A DNA stretch of 64,000 nt from Singulisphaera sp. GP187. GTDB lineage: Bacteria > Planctomycetota > Planctomycetia > Isosphaerales > Isosphaeraceae. The notes under the pieces were generated by a model. It saw only the letters and a program-made list of their open reading frames with translations, was not told where the DNA came from and ran no database searches. The position numbers were made by a program, and so were the translations under genes. Shown one piece after another: positions 1 to 7,628 of this stretch; positions within the stretch are counted from its first letter, which is position 1; every line of letters starts with the position of its first letter. The DNA lies in the NCBI RefSeq assembly GCF_900129635.1, contig NZ_FSRB01000001.1, forward strand, positions 1,341,501 to 1,405,500, read 5' to 3'.

Positions 1-183
1 CTCTGGTCCAACGACGCGGGCATGATCGACCTGGGGATGAACTGGTATCCGAACCGCTGGGTTAAGTTCTACCTCACCTGGCAGCACGCGATGTTCGGGT
101 CACCCGTTCTGATCAACGAAGCGAAGAATACCTTTGGGAGTGATATGGACCTGTTCTGGCTTCGCGGACAGGTCTACTTCTGA
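1..183 (+). CDS. C-terminal end of an outer-membrane porin (OprP/OprO-like), partial
   Basis: The window opens inside a reading frame that runs 60 codons to a TGA. The visible end alternates polar and aromatic residues (MIDLGMNWYPNRWVKFYLTW...) and ends in ...LRGQVYF. A terminal phenylalanine on an amphipathic strand is the recognition signal of Gram-negative outer-membrane beta-barrels. The 'GMNWYPNRWVKFYLTWQHA' stretch resembles the last strands of phosphate-selective porins O/P, which are abundant in Planctomycetes. The N-terminus lies outside the window, so substrate and full domain content cannot be judged. The porin family call is by resemblance; the beta-barrel end is the firmer observation. 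Confidence 0.65.
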   Translation, partial: LWSNDAGMIDLGMNWYPNRWVKFYLTWQHAMFGSPVLINEAKNTFGSDMDLFWLRGQVYF

Positions 184-281
184 GGAAAAGTCGATACGAC
201 CAAAGATCGTGCGACCGCGGTTCGCGTGAGGAATTGAAGCTGAGCCCATCGTCGCGGACATCACAAATCGAAGAGGACGAC

Positions 282-1019
282 ATGACAGACCGGCCGGGCA
301 TTCCCGGGCCCGACGGGGACAATCGCCAAGAGGCCGAAGAGTTCCTTCGCCGGATGGTGGGCTCCCTGGTCGTGGCCAAGGTGCGACAGCTTCGATCAGA
401 GGGCCTCGACGACGAGGCGATTCAGAGTGCTGTCCTGGCTTTCGCCCTCGATCGGGCATCCGGGATCAGCGCATTCGAGCGCGATCGGGAGCGGCTGATT
501 TCCTGGATTGAGCGGGCGCTTGAGGACGCTCTGGCCGAACCCTGGCCGGATGACTTTGCGGAGCCGCTTCGCCGGATCACCGATCGCGTTGAGGGCGAGC
601 CGATCCTGCTGGCCGATGGTGAAGCCTGGACCTTCCCCCGGCTCGACCTCGAGAAGGCGCCGCGAATCCTGGCCGATGGCAGCATCGACCTTCAATATCC
701 CTGGATCCAGGACCCGGACGGCATCGATCTCCTCACCGAGTTGATCTGGATCGACCACGGGATCTCCGACCCGAGCACGGTACTCTCCCACCTGATGACT
801 GCGGGCACGCTTCTGTTGCGGCGCAATTACAGTCTGACGGAGACGGAGTGTCGCCAGTTGATGCCGATCGATCCGGAAAACCCGGAGTGCGTCGGCGCCT
901 TGATCGCTCGGCCTCCCGAGGAGATCCGGACCGGCTTGACCGAGGGGATCGTCACGGCACTCCTGACGTTGCTCGCCCCCGTCATTGCGGAAATCCGCAA
1001 GGATAACGTCGAGGAATGA
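282..1019 (+). CDS. hypothetical protein, 245 aa, soluble
   Basis: I do not recognise this family. I chose the ATG at 282 over an earlier in-frame codon (234) because a purine-rich stretch (gaagaggac) lies just upstream and the protein from here starts with a flexible acidic tail. It has no signal peptide and no clear membrane segment. Residues 18-100 look mainly helical (EAEEFLRRMVGSLVVAKVRQ..., ERDRERLISWIERALEDAL). The central part holds 'DLQYPWIQDPDGIDLLTELIW', and the C-terminus (GIVTALLTLLAPVIAEIRK) is a mildly hydrophobic helix. It follows the porin gene by about 100 bp on the same strand and faces crcB convergently. Confidence 0.6.
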   Translation: MTDRPGIPGPDGDNRQEAEEFLRRMVGSLVVAKVRQLRSEGLDDEAIQSAVLAFALDRASGISAFERDRERLISWIERALEDALAEPWPDDFAEPLRRITDRVEGEPILLADGEAWTFPRLDLEKAPRILADGSIDLQYPWIQDPDGIDLLTELIWIDHGISDPSTVLSHLMTAGTLLLRRNYSLTETECRQLMPIDPENPECVGALIARPPEEIRTGLTEGIVTALLTLLAPVIAEIRKDNVEE

Positions 1020-1073
1020 GGTCGAGTGGTGGCTCGCCTGGTTCATTTTCCTACGGCCGTTAGAACGACCCGT

Positions 1074-1457
1074 TCAGCCGACGCTTCGGCCCAGGGCCAT
1101 GCCTGCGATCACGGCCACGAGGCCGGCCACGGCGCTCCCTAAGAAGTAGGAGCAGGCACGGAGCAGTTCCCCCCGCTCCCAGAGGAGCATCGATTCCATC
1201 ATGTATGAGGAAAAGGTTGTGTAACCGCCGAGGAATCCGGTCACGATGAGGAGACGGAGGCGAGGGGAGGGGAGCCAGCGTTCGAGCGCCATCGCCAGGA
1301 AGCCGATGGCGAACGAACCGCTGACGTTGATCACGAATGTCCCCCAAGGGAAGTGGTGGCCGGCCCAATTCCGGACCCAGATTCCGACAAAATGACGGGC
1401 ATTGACCCCGAGGGCGCCCCCCACCGTCAGGACCAGAATGGTCGCCCAGCGTTCCAA
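1074..1457 (-). CDS. crcB: CrcB/Fluc fluoride ion channel
   Basis: Small four-helix membrane protein that exports fluoride as a dual-topology dimer. Family motifs are visible: GGALGVNARH in helix 1, GTFVINVSGSFAIG in helix 2, and the signature GFLGGYTTFSSY in helix 3, which carries the conserved TTFS turn. The length of 127 aa fits the family. I place the start at a TTG (1457) preceded by AAGGAG at an 8-nt spacing. The frame is open further upstream, but that extension has no RBS and is not conserved-looking. It lies 81 bp downstream of the DtxR-type regulator on the same strand, so the two may be cotranscribed. No crcB-type fluoride riboswitch was seen in the gap. Confidence 0.9.
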   Translation of the reverse strand: MERWATILVLTVGGALGVNARHFVGIWVRNWAGHHFPWGTFVINVSGSFAIGFLAMALERWLPSPRLRLLIVTGFLGGYTTFSSYMMESMLLWERGELLRACSYFLGSAVAGLVAVIAGMALGRSVG

Positions 1458-1538
1458 CAGGCACGCTCCTTTATTCAATACGCGGCTTGCTTTTGCTTGG
1501 CTCGGTGGAGTCCGGCGATCGCGTGCGTGACTCACCAC

Positions 1539-2210
1539 TTAAAGGGCGGCTTGGGGGGCGACCAGGACCTTCGCGGCGGCGTCGTGGCCCAGGGCCACCG
1601 AGCGATTCTCGAGGCGAATGACCAAAGCACCCGCCTCGGGCCGGTTCTCGGCCAACTCGCCGAGGGCGTGCAGGTCCAGGCCACACTCGGTCAGGTAGCG
1701 GAGGAAGGCGGGATCCTGATCGACGACCCGGACGACCCGGAACTGCTGGCCGCGGGGGAGACGGGCCAATGGGATCCCCTCCGGTTCCTTGAGCGAGCCA
1801 TCGGCGCTCGGAATCGGGTCGCCGTGGGGGTCGACGCTCGGGTGCCCGAGGAAGGCGTCGATGCGGTCGATGAGGCGTTCGGAGGCGGCGTGCTCCATAT
1901 GCTCGGCCTCCTCGTGAACCTCGTCCCAGGGCATTTTCAAGGTTTCGACGAGGAACAGTTCGAGCAGGCGATGGCGGCGGATGACCTTCATCGCGAGCCG
2001 CTGCCCCGCCGGTGTGAGCCGCGCCCCTTCGTAGGGCGTGTATGTGGCCAGGCTCGCCTCGGAGAGGGTTTTCAGCATCCCCGTCACCGTCCCTGGCGAG
2101 ACGCTCAGGGCATGGGCCAGCTCACCGGTCGCGACGGCGGCGTCGGCGCGGTCGCGGGCGGAAATCTGGGCGATCGCCTTGACGTAATTCTCGACGGTCA
2201 AGCTGGGCAC
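1539..2210 (-). CDS. DtxR/MntR-family metal-dependent transcriptional regulator
   Basis: Metal-responsive repressor of iron or manganese homeostasis. From the GTG at 2210 (223 aa) it begins SLTVENYVKAIAQI, the conserved first helix of the DtxR winged helix. The HTH follows (TGELAHALSVSPGTVTGMLK) and then the metal-binding dimerisation region rich in H/E (RRHRLLELFLVETL..., DEVHEEAEHMEHAASERLIDRID). The last about 75 residues (LARLPRGQQFRVVRVV...ALGHDAAAKVLVAP) form a FeoA/SH3-like domain as in MntR/IdeR. The frame is open for 68 further codons upstream, but that part is not family-like. It lies between the rRNA methyltransferase gene and crcB on the same strand. The metal specificity cannot be told. 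Confidence 0.85.
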   Translation of the reverse strand: MPSLTVENYVKAIAQISARDRADAAVATGELAHALSVSPGTVTGMLKTLSEASLATYTPYEGARLTPAGQRLAMKVIRRHRLLELFLVETLKMPWDEVHEEAEHMEHAASERLIDRIDAFLGHPSVDPHGDPIPSADGSLKEPEGIPLARLPRGQQFRVVRVVDQDPAFLRYLTECGLDLHALGELAENRPEAGALVIRLENRSVALGHDAAAKVLVAPQAAL

Positions 2211-2349
2211 GACGAGCCCTCGTTCACAGCGCGGAGCGACACGTAAACTCTCCGAATCGGAACATCCCCAATCGTTGGGGACTTCTATCCTACGCCAGGC
2301 AGGCCGAGATCCGGAAGGGATGTTGGCCCCTTCCGAATCCTGGCGTCCG

Positions 2350-3654
2350 TCAATCCTCTTCGATTCGGTCATCGTCTTCGAAGGTCGACGATCCGACAAC
2401 CCCGGTTTTCTCACCCATCCGCAGCCAGACCCCCTTGAGGTAGGCGCCTTCGAGGGCGTCGAGCCCGACCGGGTGGTCCGGTGAGGCGCCTGTGACGGCC
2501 AGGACTTGCGCGGAGCGACCGGCCTTGCGGGCCGCGGCCCGGAGCAGGTGGAGGAATTCTTCGGGAGAGAGCAAGCCGGAGCACGAGCAGGTCAGCAGGA
2601 AGCCGCCGGGCTCGACCACGCTCATCGCCAGGAAGTTCATGTCGAAGTACTTCTGCTTGCCTGTCGCGATGTCGAGTCGTCCTGGAATGAGCTTGGGCGG
2701 GTCGAGGACCACGACGCCGAACGCGCGCTCATTGACTCGCATCTGCCTCAGGTAGCCAAACGCATCGGCATGGACGTACGTGGGGCGCACCTGGTTGAGG
2801 TTGCCGTTGTCCCGGGCCCGCGCGATCGCCTTCTCATCAAGGTCGACCCCGGTGACCTCGGTGGCCCCCCCTTTGGTGAGGGCGGAGATGCCAAACCCAC
2901 CCGTGTAGCAGCAGACGTCGAGCATCGACCGCCCGGGAGTGTAGCGGAGCAGGGCTTGGCGGTTGTCGCGCTGGTCGCAGAAGAAGCCGGTCTTGTGACT
3001 CCCCTCGAAGACGACCCGGTATCGGACTCCGTTCTCCTGGATCGTCACGCGGGGCGGCAGTTTCGGGCTGACGACGGGCCGGCCCGAGAAGTCCTCGGCC
3101 ATGGCAATCCGCTCGTCGACGTTGACCCGAACGTGTTTCGTTCCGAGCCGTTCGGCGATCAGCGCGAGGATGGGCCCGATGCGCTGGTACATGCCGAGGC
3201 TGAAGATTTCGGCCGAGAGCACGTCATCGAACCGGTCGACGATCAGGCCGGAAAGGCCGTCTCCCTCGGCATGAAGCACCCGGTACGCATTGGTCACCGC
3301 ATCAAGGCCGAGGGTTTCGCGCCGTAACGCAATCGCACGGTCGATCCGGTGGGTCCAGAACTCGAGGGTCGGTGGGTCGACCCCTTGGGAGAGCAGTCGG
3401 AGGCTGATCTGCGAGCGACCGTTCCAGAGGCCGAAACCCAAGGGCAAGTTTTCGCGATCGACGACGCGGACGATGTCGCCGTCCATGGGACGGCTGCCAC
3501 CGACGGGCCCGATCACCATTTTTCGATAGACGAACGGATGGTATCCCGGGGACCGAACCGCCACGACGGGGAGATCCCCCGAGGTGTCCAGGCTCCGGTC
3601 GGGCATCGGAACGAGAGTCGGGGCCTCGGCAGGCGGGCGTTGCGGACGGATCAT
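2350..3654 (-). CDS. class I SAM-dependent rRNA (cytosine-C5) methyltransferase, RlmI family
   Basis: Predicted to methylate cytosine C5 in 23S rRNA. The protein (434 aa from the ATG at 3654) has an N-terminal PUA-like domain (VVAVRSPGYHPFVYRKMV...GDIVRVVDREN), then the RlmI central region (RVLHAEGDGLSGLIVDRF), then a Rossmann methyltransferase. That domain shows motif I 'MLDVCCYTGGFGI', the SAM acidic loop 'VTGVDLDEKAI', motif IV 'VVVLDPPKL' and the late 'LLTCSCSG' motif. The fold assignment is strong. The exact RNA target is inferred from family, since RlmI and RlmK-like paralogs share these motifs. Same strand as, and 139 bp upstream of, the DtxR regulator. Confidence 0.88.
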   Translation of the reverse strand: MIRPQRPPAEAPTLVPMPDRSLDTSGDLPVVAVRSPGYHPFVYRKMVIGPVGGSRPMDGDIVRVVDRENLPLGFGLWNGRSQISLRLLSQGVDPPTLEFWTHRIDRAIALRRETLGLDAVTNAYRVLHAEGDGLSGLIVDRFDDVLSAEIFSLGMYQRIGPILALIAERLGTKHVRVNVDERIAMAEDFSGRPVVSPKLPPRVTIQENGVRYRVVFEGSHKTGFFCDQRDNRQALLRYTPGRSMLDVCCYTGGFGISALTKGGATEVTGVDLDEKAIARARDNGNLNQVRPTYVHADAFGYLRQMRVNERAFGVVVLDPPKLIPGRLDIATGKQKYFDMNFLAMSVVEPGGFLLTCSCSGLLSPEEFLHLLRAAARKAGRSAQVLAVTGASPDHPVGLDALEGAYLKGVWLRMGEKTGVVGSSTFEDDDRIEED

Positions 3655-3787
3655 TCTCAAAGGCTCAAGGGAAAAGGGCGCTGCGATCAAATCGTCAAGA
3701 ATGGGCTTCAATAATCATCGCCGGGCCTCTTCGTTCGCGTGGAGACGCGAGGCCCGGGCGAGGGAGGTGAGGCTCAAGGCAAAGGAT

Positions 3788-4111
3788 TCACGACTCGTCG
3801 TCGTCGCCAGCGTCGTCATCATCCGTGCCCGTGAAGTCGTTGCGGGCCACCCGCCTGAGCCGGACCAGCAGGGCTGTGGCGTAGCGTTGGACTGCAAGCT
3901 GCTTGGTCATCACCGCATCGTCGGCCGCCGCGAGCGGAATGGCGCCCACCAGCCGATGGCACTGGACCAAACTTTCCCAGCCGATTTTGAGGACGCTCGG
4001 CGCTTTGTCGGGATTGCCTCGGACCATGCGGAGCGCGTGTCGGGCTTTCTTCAAACCGGCCTGGGCTTGGTGAAGTTGCCGCAGGGCCGTACCAGCACTC
4101 ATCTCGGACAT
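3788..4111 (-). CDS. hypothetical protein, 107 aa, helical with acidic tail
   Basis: Unrecognised small protein. The first 85 residues look helical and basic (ALRQLHQAQAGLKKARHALRMV, LAVQRYATALLVRLRRVARND). It ends in a very acidic run (TDDDDAGDDDES). No signal peptide or membrane segment. It is divergent from clpS, with start codons 115 bp apart, so the two promoters would share this gap. The alternative ATG is residue 4. Confidence 0.5.
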   Translation of the reverse strand: MSEMSAGTALRQLHQAQAGLKKARHALRMVRGNPDKAPSVLKIGWESLVQCHRLVGAIPLAAADDAVMTKQLAVQRYATALLVRLRRVARNDFTGTDDDDAGDDDES

Positions 4112-4226
4112 CGATTCTCCTCAAACGCCGCCAGACGATAAAGCGTTGCCATACGAAGTAGACGGCGCTCAGGATATAGTAGTCAGATCGTCCCCTTCGC
4201 TTCAATCACAGTCCGGGAGCCGCCCG

Positions 4227-4601
4227 ATGAGCGACACCCAAGAAAACGACATGAACTTCGAAGAACCGGTCGTCACGACGGAGACCGCACCCAAGTCAAA
4301 AACGGACACGACGACCAAGACGCGTCGTCAGCCCCCGTATCACGTGATCATTTTGAACGACGAGGAGCATAGCTTCGAGTACGTCATCGAGCTGCTGATG
4401 AGGCTCTTTGCCCATCCTCTGAAAACGGCGAATGAGCTGACCTGGCAAATCCACAACTCGGGTCGGGCCATCGTTTATACCACGCATCGGGAGAAGGCCG
4501 AACTCAAGTGCGAACAGGTCCTCGGCTCCGGCGCCGATCCGAGGATGGCCATCTCCAAAGGGCCGCTCGGCTGCTACATCGAGCCCGCGCCAATCGATTG
4601 A
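4227..4601 (+). CDS. clpS: ATP-dependent Clp protease adaptor ClpS
   Basis: Adaptor that binds N-degron substrates and delivers them to ClpA(C)P. The start is the ATG at 4227 with GGGAGC upstream, giving 124 aa. About 35 disordered residues precede the core, which shows YHVIILNDEEHSFEYVIELL (the N-degron pocket region with NDEEH), the helix LFAHPLKTANELTWQIHN and the strand GRAIVYTTHREKAELKCEQV. No Clp ATPase gene is adjacent. The 3' end overlaps the convergent gene at 4574-5089 by 28 bp. Confidence 0.9.
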   Translation: MSDTQENDMNFEEPVVTTETAPKSKTDTTTKTRRQPPYHVIILNDEEHSFEYVIELLMRLFAHPLKTANELTWQIHNSGRAIVYTTHREKAELKCEQVLGSGADPRMAISKGPLGCYIEPAPID

Positions 4602-5089
4602 ACGGCGGGCATCACCCGTTCCTTCATCTCCTCAACGGACTGCTTGGCCGCGTCGCTGACCTCGTTCATCGTCAGGCCAAGCGCCTCGGTACCCAACTTG
4701 AGGGCAAAGTAATCTTCAGCGACCCCGAGCACCGCGTCGGGAATTCTGAGGACGGTGGACGCCGAGACCCGGAGCATCGGGGCGAGGGTGGCCACCCCGG
4801 CGGCCACGACCGCGCCCATGGGCGCGGCCCACGGATCGTCGACGCCATCCTCGCGCATACTCTCCATCGCGACCCAGGCCCCCGATACGGCATGCGGGAT
4901 CAACAAGGGAAGGCTTCTCCGGCTCGGAACGAACCCGAGCTTGTCGAATACCATCTCACCCATGGCCGCGGCGACCCATTGGCTGGCGTCCGGCTTGCGT
5001 TGAGCCGTCTTCAAAAGAGCGGGCCCAAGCGCCGCCTTCAGTCCGCTCAGCACCGCCAACTTCATCGCCTTCTCAAACGAGGCCGTCAT
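4574..5089 (-). CDS. hypothetical protein, 171 aa, possible membrane-associated
   Basis: Unrecognised. I chose the ATG at 5089 because GGGAGGAAGC lies directly upstream and the reading frame before it looks non-coding. The sequence is alanine-rich and helical, with a mildly hydrophobic centre (APMGAVVAAGVATLAPML) and an N-terminal helix (FEKAMKLAVLSGLKAALGPAL). It tail-overlaps clpS. No catalytic motif is visible. Confidence 0.55.
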   Translation of the reverse strand: MTASFEKAMKLAVLSGLKAALGPALLKTAQRKPDASQWVAAAMGEMVFDKLGFVPSRRSLPLLIPHAVSGAWVAMESMREDGVDDPWAAPMGAVVAAGVATLAPMLRVSASTVLRIPDAVLGVAEDYFALKLGTEALGLTMNEVSDAAKQSVEEMKERVMPAVQSIGAGSM

Positions 5090-5240
5090 GATGGCTTCCT
5101 CCCAATTCGACCCGAAAGACCCAAGCCGATTGCGCGACGGCCGATGAACCTGGTCATCGTCTCGCACTCCGACGATTGATAAGGCTCGACATGCAAGCGG
5201 TAGGCCGTCGGCCGAAATTCTCGGAGGTTTCTGTCTCGGA

Positions 5241-5274
5241 CACTTGTCGAAACCTGATCTGATACCGAGTTTAC
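5241..5274 (+). repeat. REP-like repeat unit (single copy)
   Basis: This sequence, with the core acttgtcgaaacctga then ctgataccgagttt, matches the unit seen several times at 5853-6098 and at 22933-22978. It sits in the gap between two divergent small genes. The family is described from these copies only. Confidence 0.6.
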
Positions 5275-5313
5275 CTACGCTTGATTGATTTGCGCGCATT
5301 GCGAGGGTTCATG

Positions 5314-5814
5314 ATGAGCGAACTTGGTTCAACGGGTGACGATAGGAACAACCAGCCCGCTGATGCGGATCTGGCGGCACAGTGGGTCGCCGAAAACTGC
5401 CCCATCATCGACGGCATCGTGTTTGGCGACGGACGCATCAAGCAACTGTTCGCAGTTCGGAACAAGCAGGTGAACGAAGGGCCCGGAATGAAGATCCAGC
5501 CGGGTGGATGGATGACATTGGCGGATCTTCAGAAGAAGGGGCAGTTGGATTGGACCGGGATTCTCGACCTGTGTGTGGCCGAAGACCTTGCCAGGGGCAT
5601 CCGGATCCTTGGCGGTGAGGGTGGATATGGAGCGGACGGATTCGTAGCAAACATCCGCAGCGACAGTGGTGAGATCGTCTGGATCGCGTTCTTCACGAGT
5701 AGCAATCCGTTCGAGGAAGTTCAAATTCACAGCGACCACGTGTTGGCGAGGACGAATCTCGACATGTGGTGGCGGTTTCCGCTCGATGCACCCGAAGAAG
5801 TTACGCTCCAATAG
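5314..5814 (+). CDS. hypothetical protein, 166 aa
   Basis: Cytosolic-looking protein that I do not recognise. There are two adjacent ATGs (5311, 5314); either may be used. Sequence landmarks are DADLAAQWVAENCPIIDGIVFGDGRIKQLF, GGEGGYGADGFVANI, and a C-terminal DMWWRFPLDAPEE. Mixed alpha/beta composition without signal peptide or membrane helix. Codon use is less GC3-biased than in the housekeeping genes nearby. It is followed directly by a repeat-rich accessory stretch. Size and composition are compatible with a small accessory (for example immunity-like) protein, but nothing specific supports that. Confidence 0.5.
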   Translation: MSELGSTGDDRNNQPADADLAAQWVAENCPIIDGIVFGDGRIKQLFAVRNKQVNEGPGMKIQPGGWMTLADLQKKGQLDWTGILDLCVAEDLARGIRILGGEGGYGADGFVANIRSDSGEIVWIAFFTSSNPFEEVQIHSDHVLARTNLDMWWRFPLDAPEEVTLQ

Positions 5815-5852
5815 GCGGCCCTACCGCCGGGCGGGCCGTTCCCGCCAGAAGA

Positions 5853-6098
5853 ACTCGGTGTCAGTTCAGGTTTCCGCCCCAGCCACTTGTCGAAACCCGA
5901 ACTGCTCTGAAAATAGCGAGTTCCAACCAACTGAGTGGTTGCGAGTATGCATTTTTGTCGGTTCGGGTGCCGCCAGAAATGGCGGCATGTCGGCTGACAC
6001 CGGGTTTATTTCAGGAGGGAAACCCGGTGTCAGGGGAAACTGCGTGCATGCTCGTGTTTGCGTGCAAGGCGATTGTCGAAACCTGAACTGACATCGGG
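5853..6098. repeat. REP/BIME-like cluster of inverted repeat units
   Basis: The stretch holds five copies of one short sequence in both orientations. They are: reverse at 5853-5878 (gaactcggtgtcagttcagg...); forward at 5882-5904 (gccacttgtcgaaacccgaa...); forward end at 5994-6007 (ctgacaccgggttt); reverse at 6020-6033 (aaacccggtgtcag); forward at 6071-6098 (ttgtcgaaacctgaactgac...). Units 5862-5873 and 5893-5904 pair (12 bp, one mismatch). Units 5994-6007 and 6020-6033 form a perfect 14-bp stem with a 12-nt loop. No protein-coding signal was seen here. Confidence 0.7.
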
Positions 6099-6118
6099 AT
6101 GATTTCGAGAGTCCCCAG

Positions 6119-6743
6119 TCACATGGATTGGGCCATCGCCCTGACCGCTTTCGCCCAAGCGTTATCATCGGGCCGGACGAGCACCATCTTGAAGCCATGC
6201 CGCTGTGATTCGAGCCACACTCCTTCGGATTCGTCAACCAGCAGGTCGATGCCGAACGCAGGCGGGTACTTGGAGCAGTCCTGATAGGAGTGTCCGCACC
6301 CGGTCACCTTTCTGAAGTGGTGATATTGATTGATGACTCCTGCAATGCGAACCCCGTAAAGCAGAAAAAGCATCCTGACATAGTACGACAGCGCCATGTC
6401 GAAAACCCGATTCTCGACGCAAGCCGAGTAGAAATACAGGGTTGCGATGTTTTCTCTCGCCCTCAGTTCCATGAAAGTTTATGAGAGGGAAAACCCCGGG
6501 AAACAAGGCTCTTTTTGCGATTTCCCGATTTGACCTGTCGCTGTCGTAATAGGTAGGGCTGCGGAAGGACGTGGTGTAGACCCAGACCTCCCATCCTTGC
6601 TTGATCAAGGACTTCATCAGGGCGATGGTCCCCTTGCGTAATTGCTCGTGGCCAAGGAGCCTTGCAAGAAATCCCTGATTCTCGACAGGGAAGACGACGA
6701 CGCCAGGGATCAGTGTGTCGTCGAGATCGAAGGCAATTTTCAT
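6119..6743 (-). pseudogene. HAD-like hydrolase gene interrupted by a MITE
   Basis: The 5' part encodes MKIAFDLDDTLIPG..., the HAD motif I DxDxT, followed by GWEVWVYTTSFRSPTY, the motif II region. The 3' part, in another frame, encodes VRMLFLLYGVRIAGVINQ...FGIDLLVDESEGV...MVLVRPDD and a TGA at 6119. The two halves are separated by 165 bp with inverted ends and a duplicated ATAG. Removing the element plus one ATAG joins ...SFRSPTY directly to VRMLFLLYG... in one frame of 151 codons plus stop (625 minus 169 = 456 nt). The gene is therefore intact except for the insertion. Start codon choice (6743 or 6755) is uncertain. The substrate of the ancestral phosphatase is unknown. Confidence 0.85.
6384..6548. 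mobile_element. 165-bp MITE with 20-bp imperfect terminal inverted repeats and 4-bp TSD
   Basis: The left end reads TACGACAGCGCCATGTCGAA. The right end in reverse complement reads TACGACAGCGACAGGTCAAA (17 of the first 20 match; the first 10 are identical). The flanks are ATAG at 6380-6383 and ATAG at 6549-6552, a 4-bp target-site duplication. The interior has no reading frame resembling a transposase, so the element is non-autonomous. The insertion splits a HAD-like gene, and excision restores the frame, which fixes the boundaries. The parental transposon family was not identified. Confidence 0.85.
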
Positions 6744-6789
6744 CTCCACCGGCATCCCGAGTATGGAACTCGCCGTTTCGCCGCCCTCA

Positions 6790-7242
6790 TCACTTTCCCT
6801 CGTCAACCCTTTCATGGATCACGAGGGTTCGATCCTTTTCCTCCGTCGTGAAACCTTCAGGACGTTCGATCTCCGGTCTTTTCGGAGGAGCCATACAGAT
6901 CGTCAGTTTTGTCCCCTCCAACTTGTAGATGCCGAACTGCTTCGCGTCTTTCAAAGGTCCTTCATCATAAGTGAGGGTAATTTGTTTCGGCGATTTGGAT
7001 GGGTCCACGCTTAACGTGAATCGTATCTCCCCGCCTTGAGGCTTGAGGACGGCCTTGCCACCGGCCTCGATCGCAAGTGACGCCTTTGCGTCGCCGTCCG
7101 GGGCGACCTTTCCTTTGTGCTCAAAATGAACGACCCGCCAATTCCCGGCAATTGCCTTCAGTTCCGTCACAATGCCGTCGTCACCCGTGGCGAAGACCGG
7201 GACCAGGAAACCGAGAACGAGTGTTGGAATGGAAAGCCTCAT
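6790..7242 (-). CDS. TIGR03067 domain protein, secreted
   Basis: Planctomycete-expanded family of small lipocalin-like proteins of unknown function. A signal peptide (MRLSIPTLVLGFLVPVFATG) is followed by the family pattern: ELKAIAGNWRVVHFEHKGK, then beta-rich segments ending KQITLTYDEG, FGIYKLEGTKLTICM and ERPEGFTTEEK. The length of 150 aa is normal. A second member lies at 15590-16099. It is on the same strand as, and about 45 bp upstream of, the disrupted HAD gene. Confidence 0.8.
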   Translation of the reverse strand: MRLSIPTLVLGFLVPVFATGDDGIVTELKAIAGNWRVVHFEHKGKVAPDGDAKASLAIEAGGKAVLKPQGGEIRFTLSVDPSKSPKQITLTYDEGPLKDAKQFGIYKLEGTKLTICMAPPKRPEIERPEGFTTEEKDRTLVIHERVDEGK

Positions 7243-7628
7243 GGTTTCCCCGCTTTGTACTGTGAGTAGGAGGACTCTGAATGCCCCGCGAGTCAGGATT
7301 GTAGCAGGGAGGCTTGTTCTTGCTAAAACAAATTATTACAGTTGTCGCAGGGCGAGCAGCGACGGAGAAATGGCGGGACGGCCGTGGTGAATGAGGGCAG
7401 AGCCCCTCAATGTTGAAGGGGTGATTGAGAATTCGCCATGAACCGAAGCCGATTGTCGATCGCGGGACTCATCCCCCGCTTGAGTAGCGTGGATGCCGTG
7501 CGATTTCCATGATTCCGGCTCCAGCCCCCGATGATCGCGGTGGCCCTCTGGGCGTGGATTCACTTCAGACTCTTGCGGGATAGCTTGCTTGGTGCTTTGA
7601 CCCCACGCGACCTCGTAGGGCACAACCG
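7243..7628. other. intergenic stretch with possible gene remnant
   Basis: No intact gene is supported. On the plus strand at 7438 a short frame begins MNRSRLSIAGLI and soon stops. This resembles the N-terminus of small planctomycete membrane proteins of the 'SIxGLM' type, so it may be a remnant. The rest shows no recognisable coding sequence. Confidence 0.3.

Noticed and set aside
1458-1538. Possible fluoride riboswitch ahead of crcB
   Set aside because: The short leader lacks the conserved crcB-motif pseudoknot sequences; it is simply the gap after the DtxR gene.
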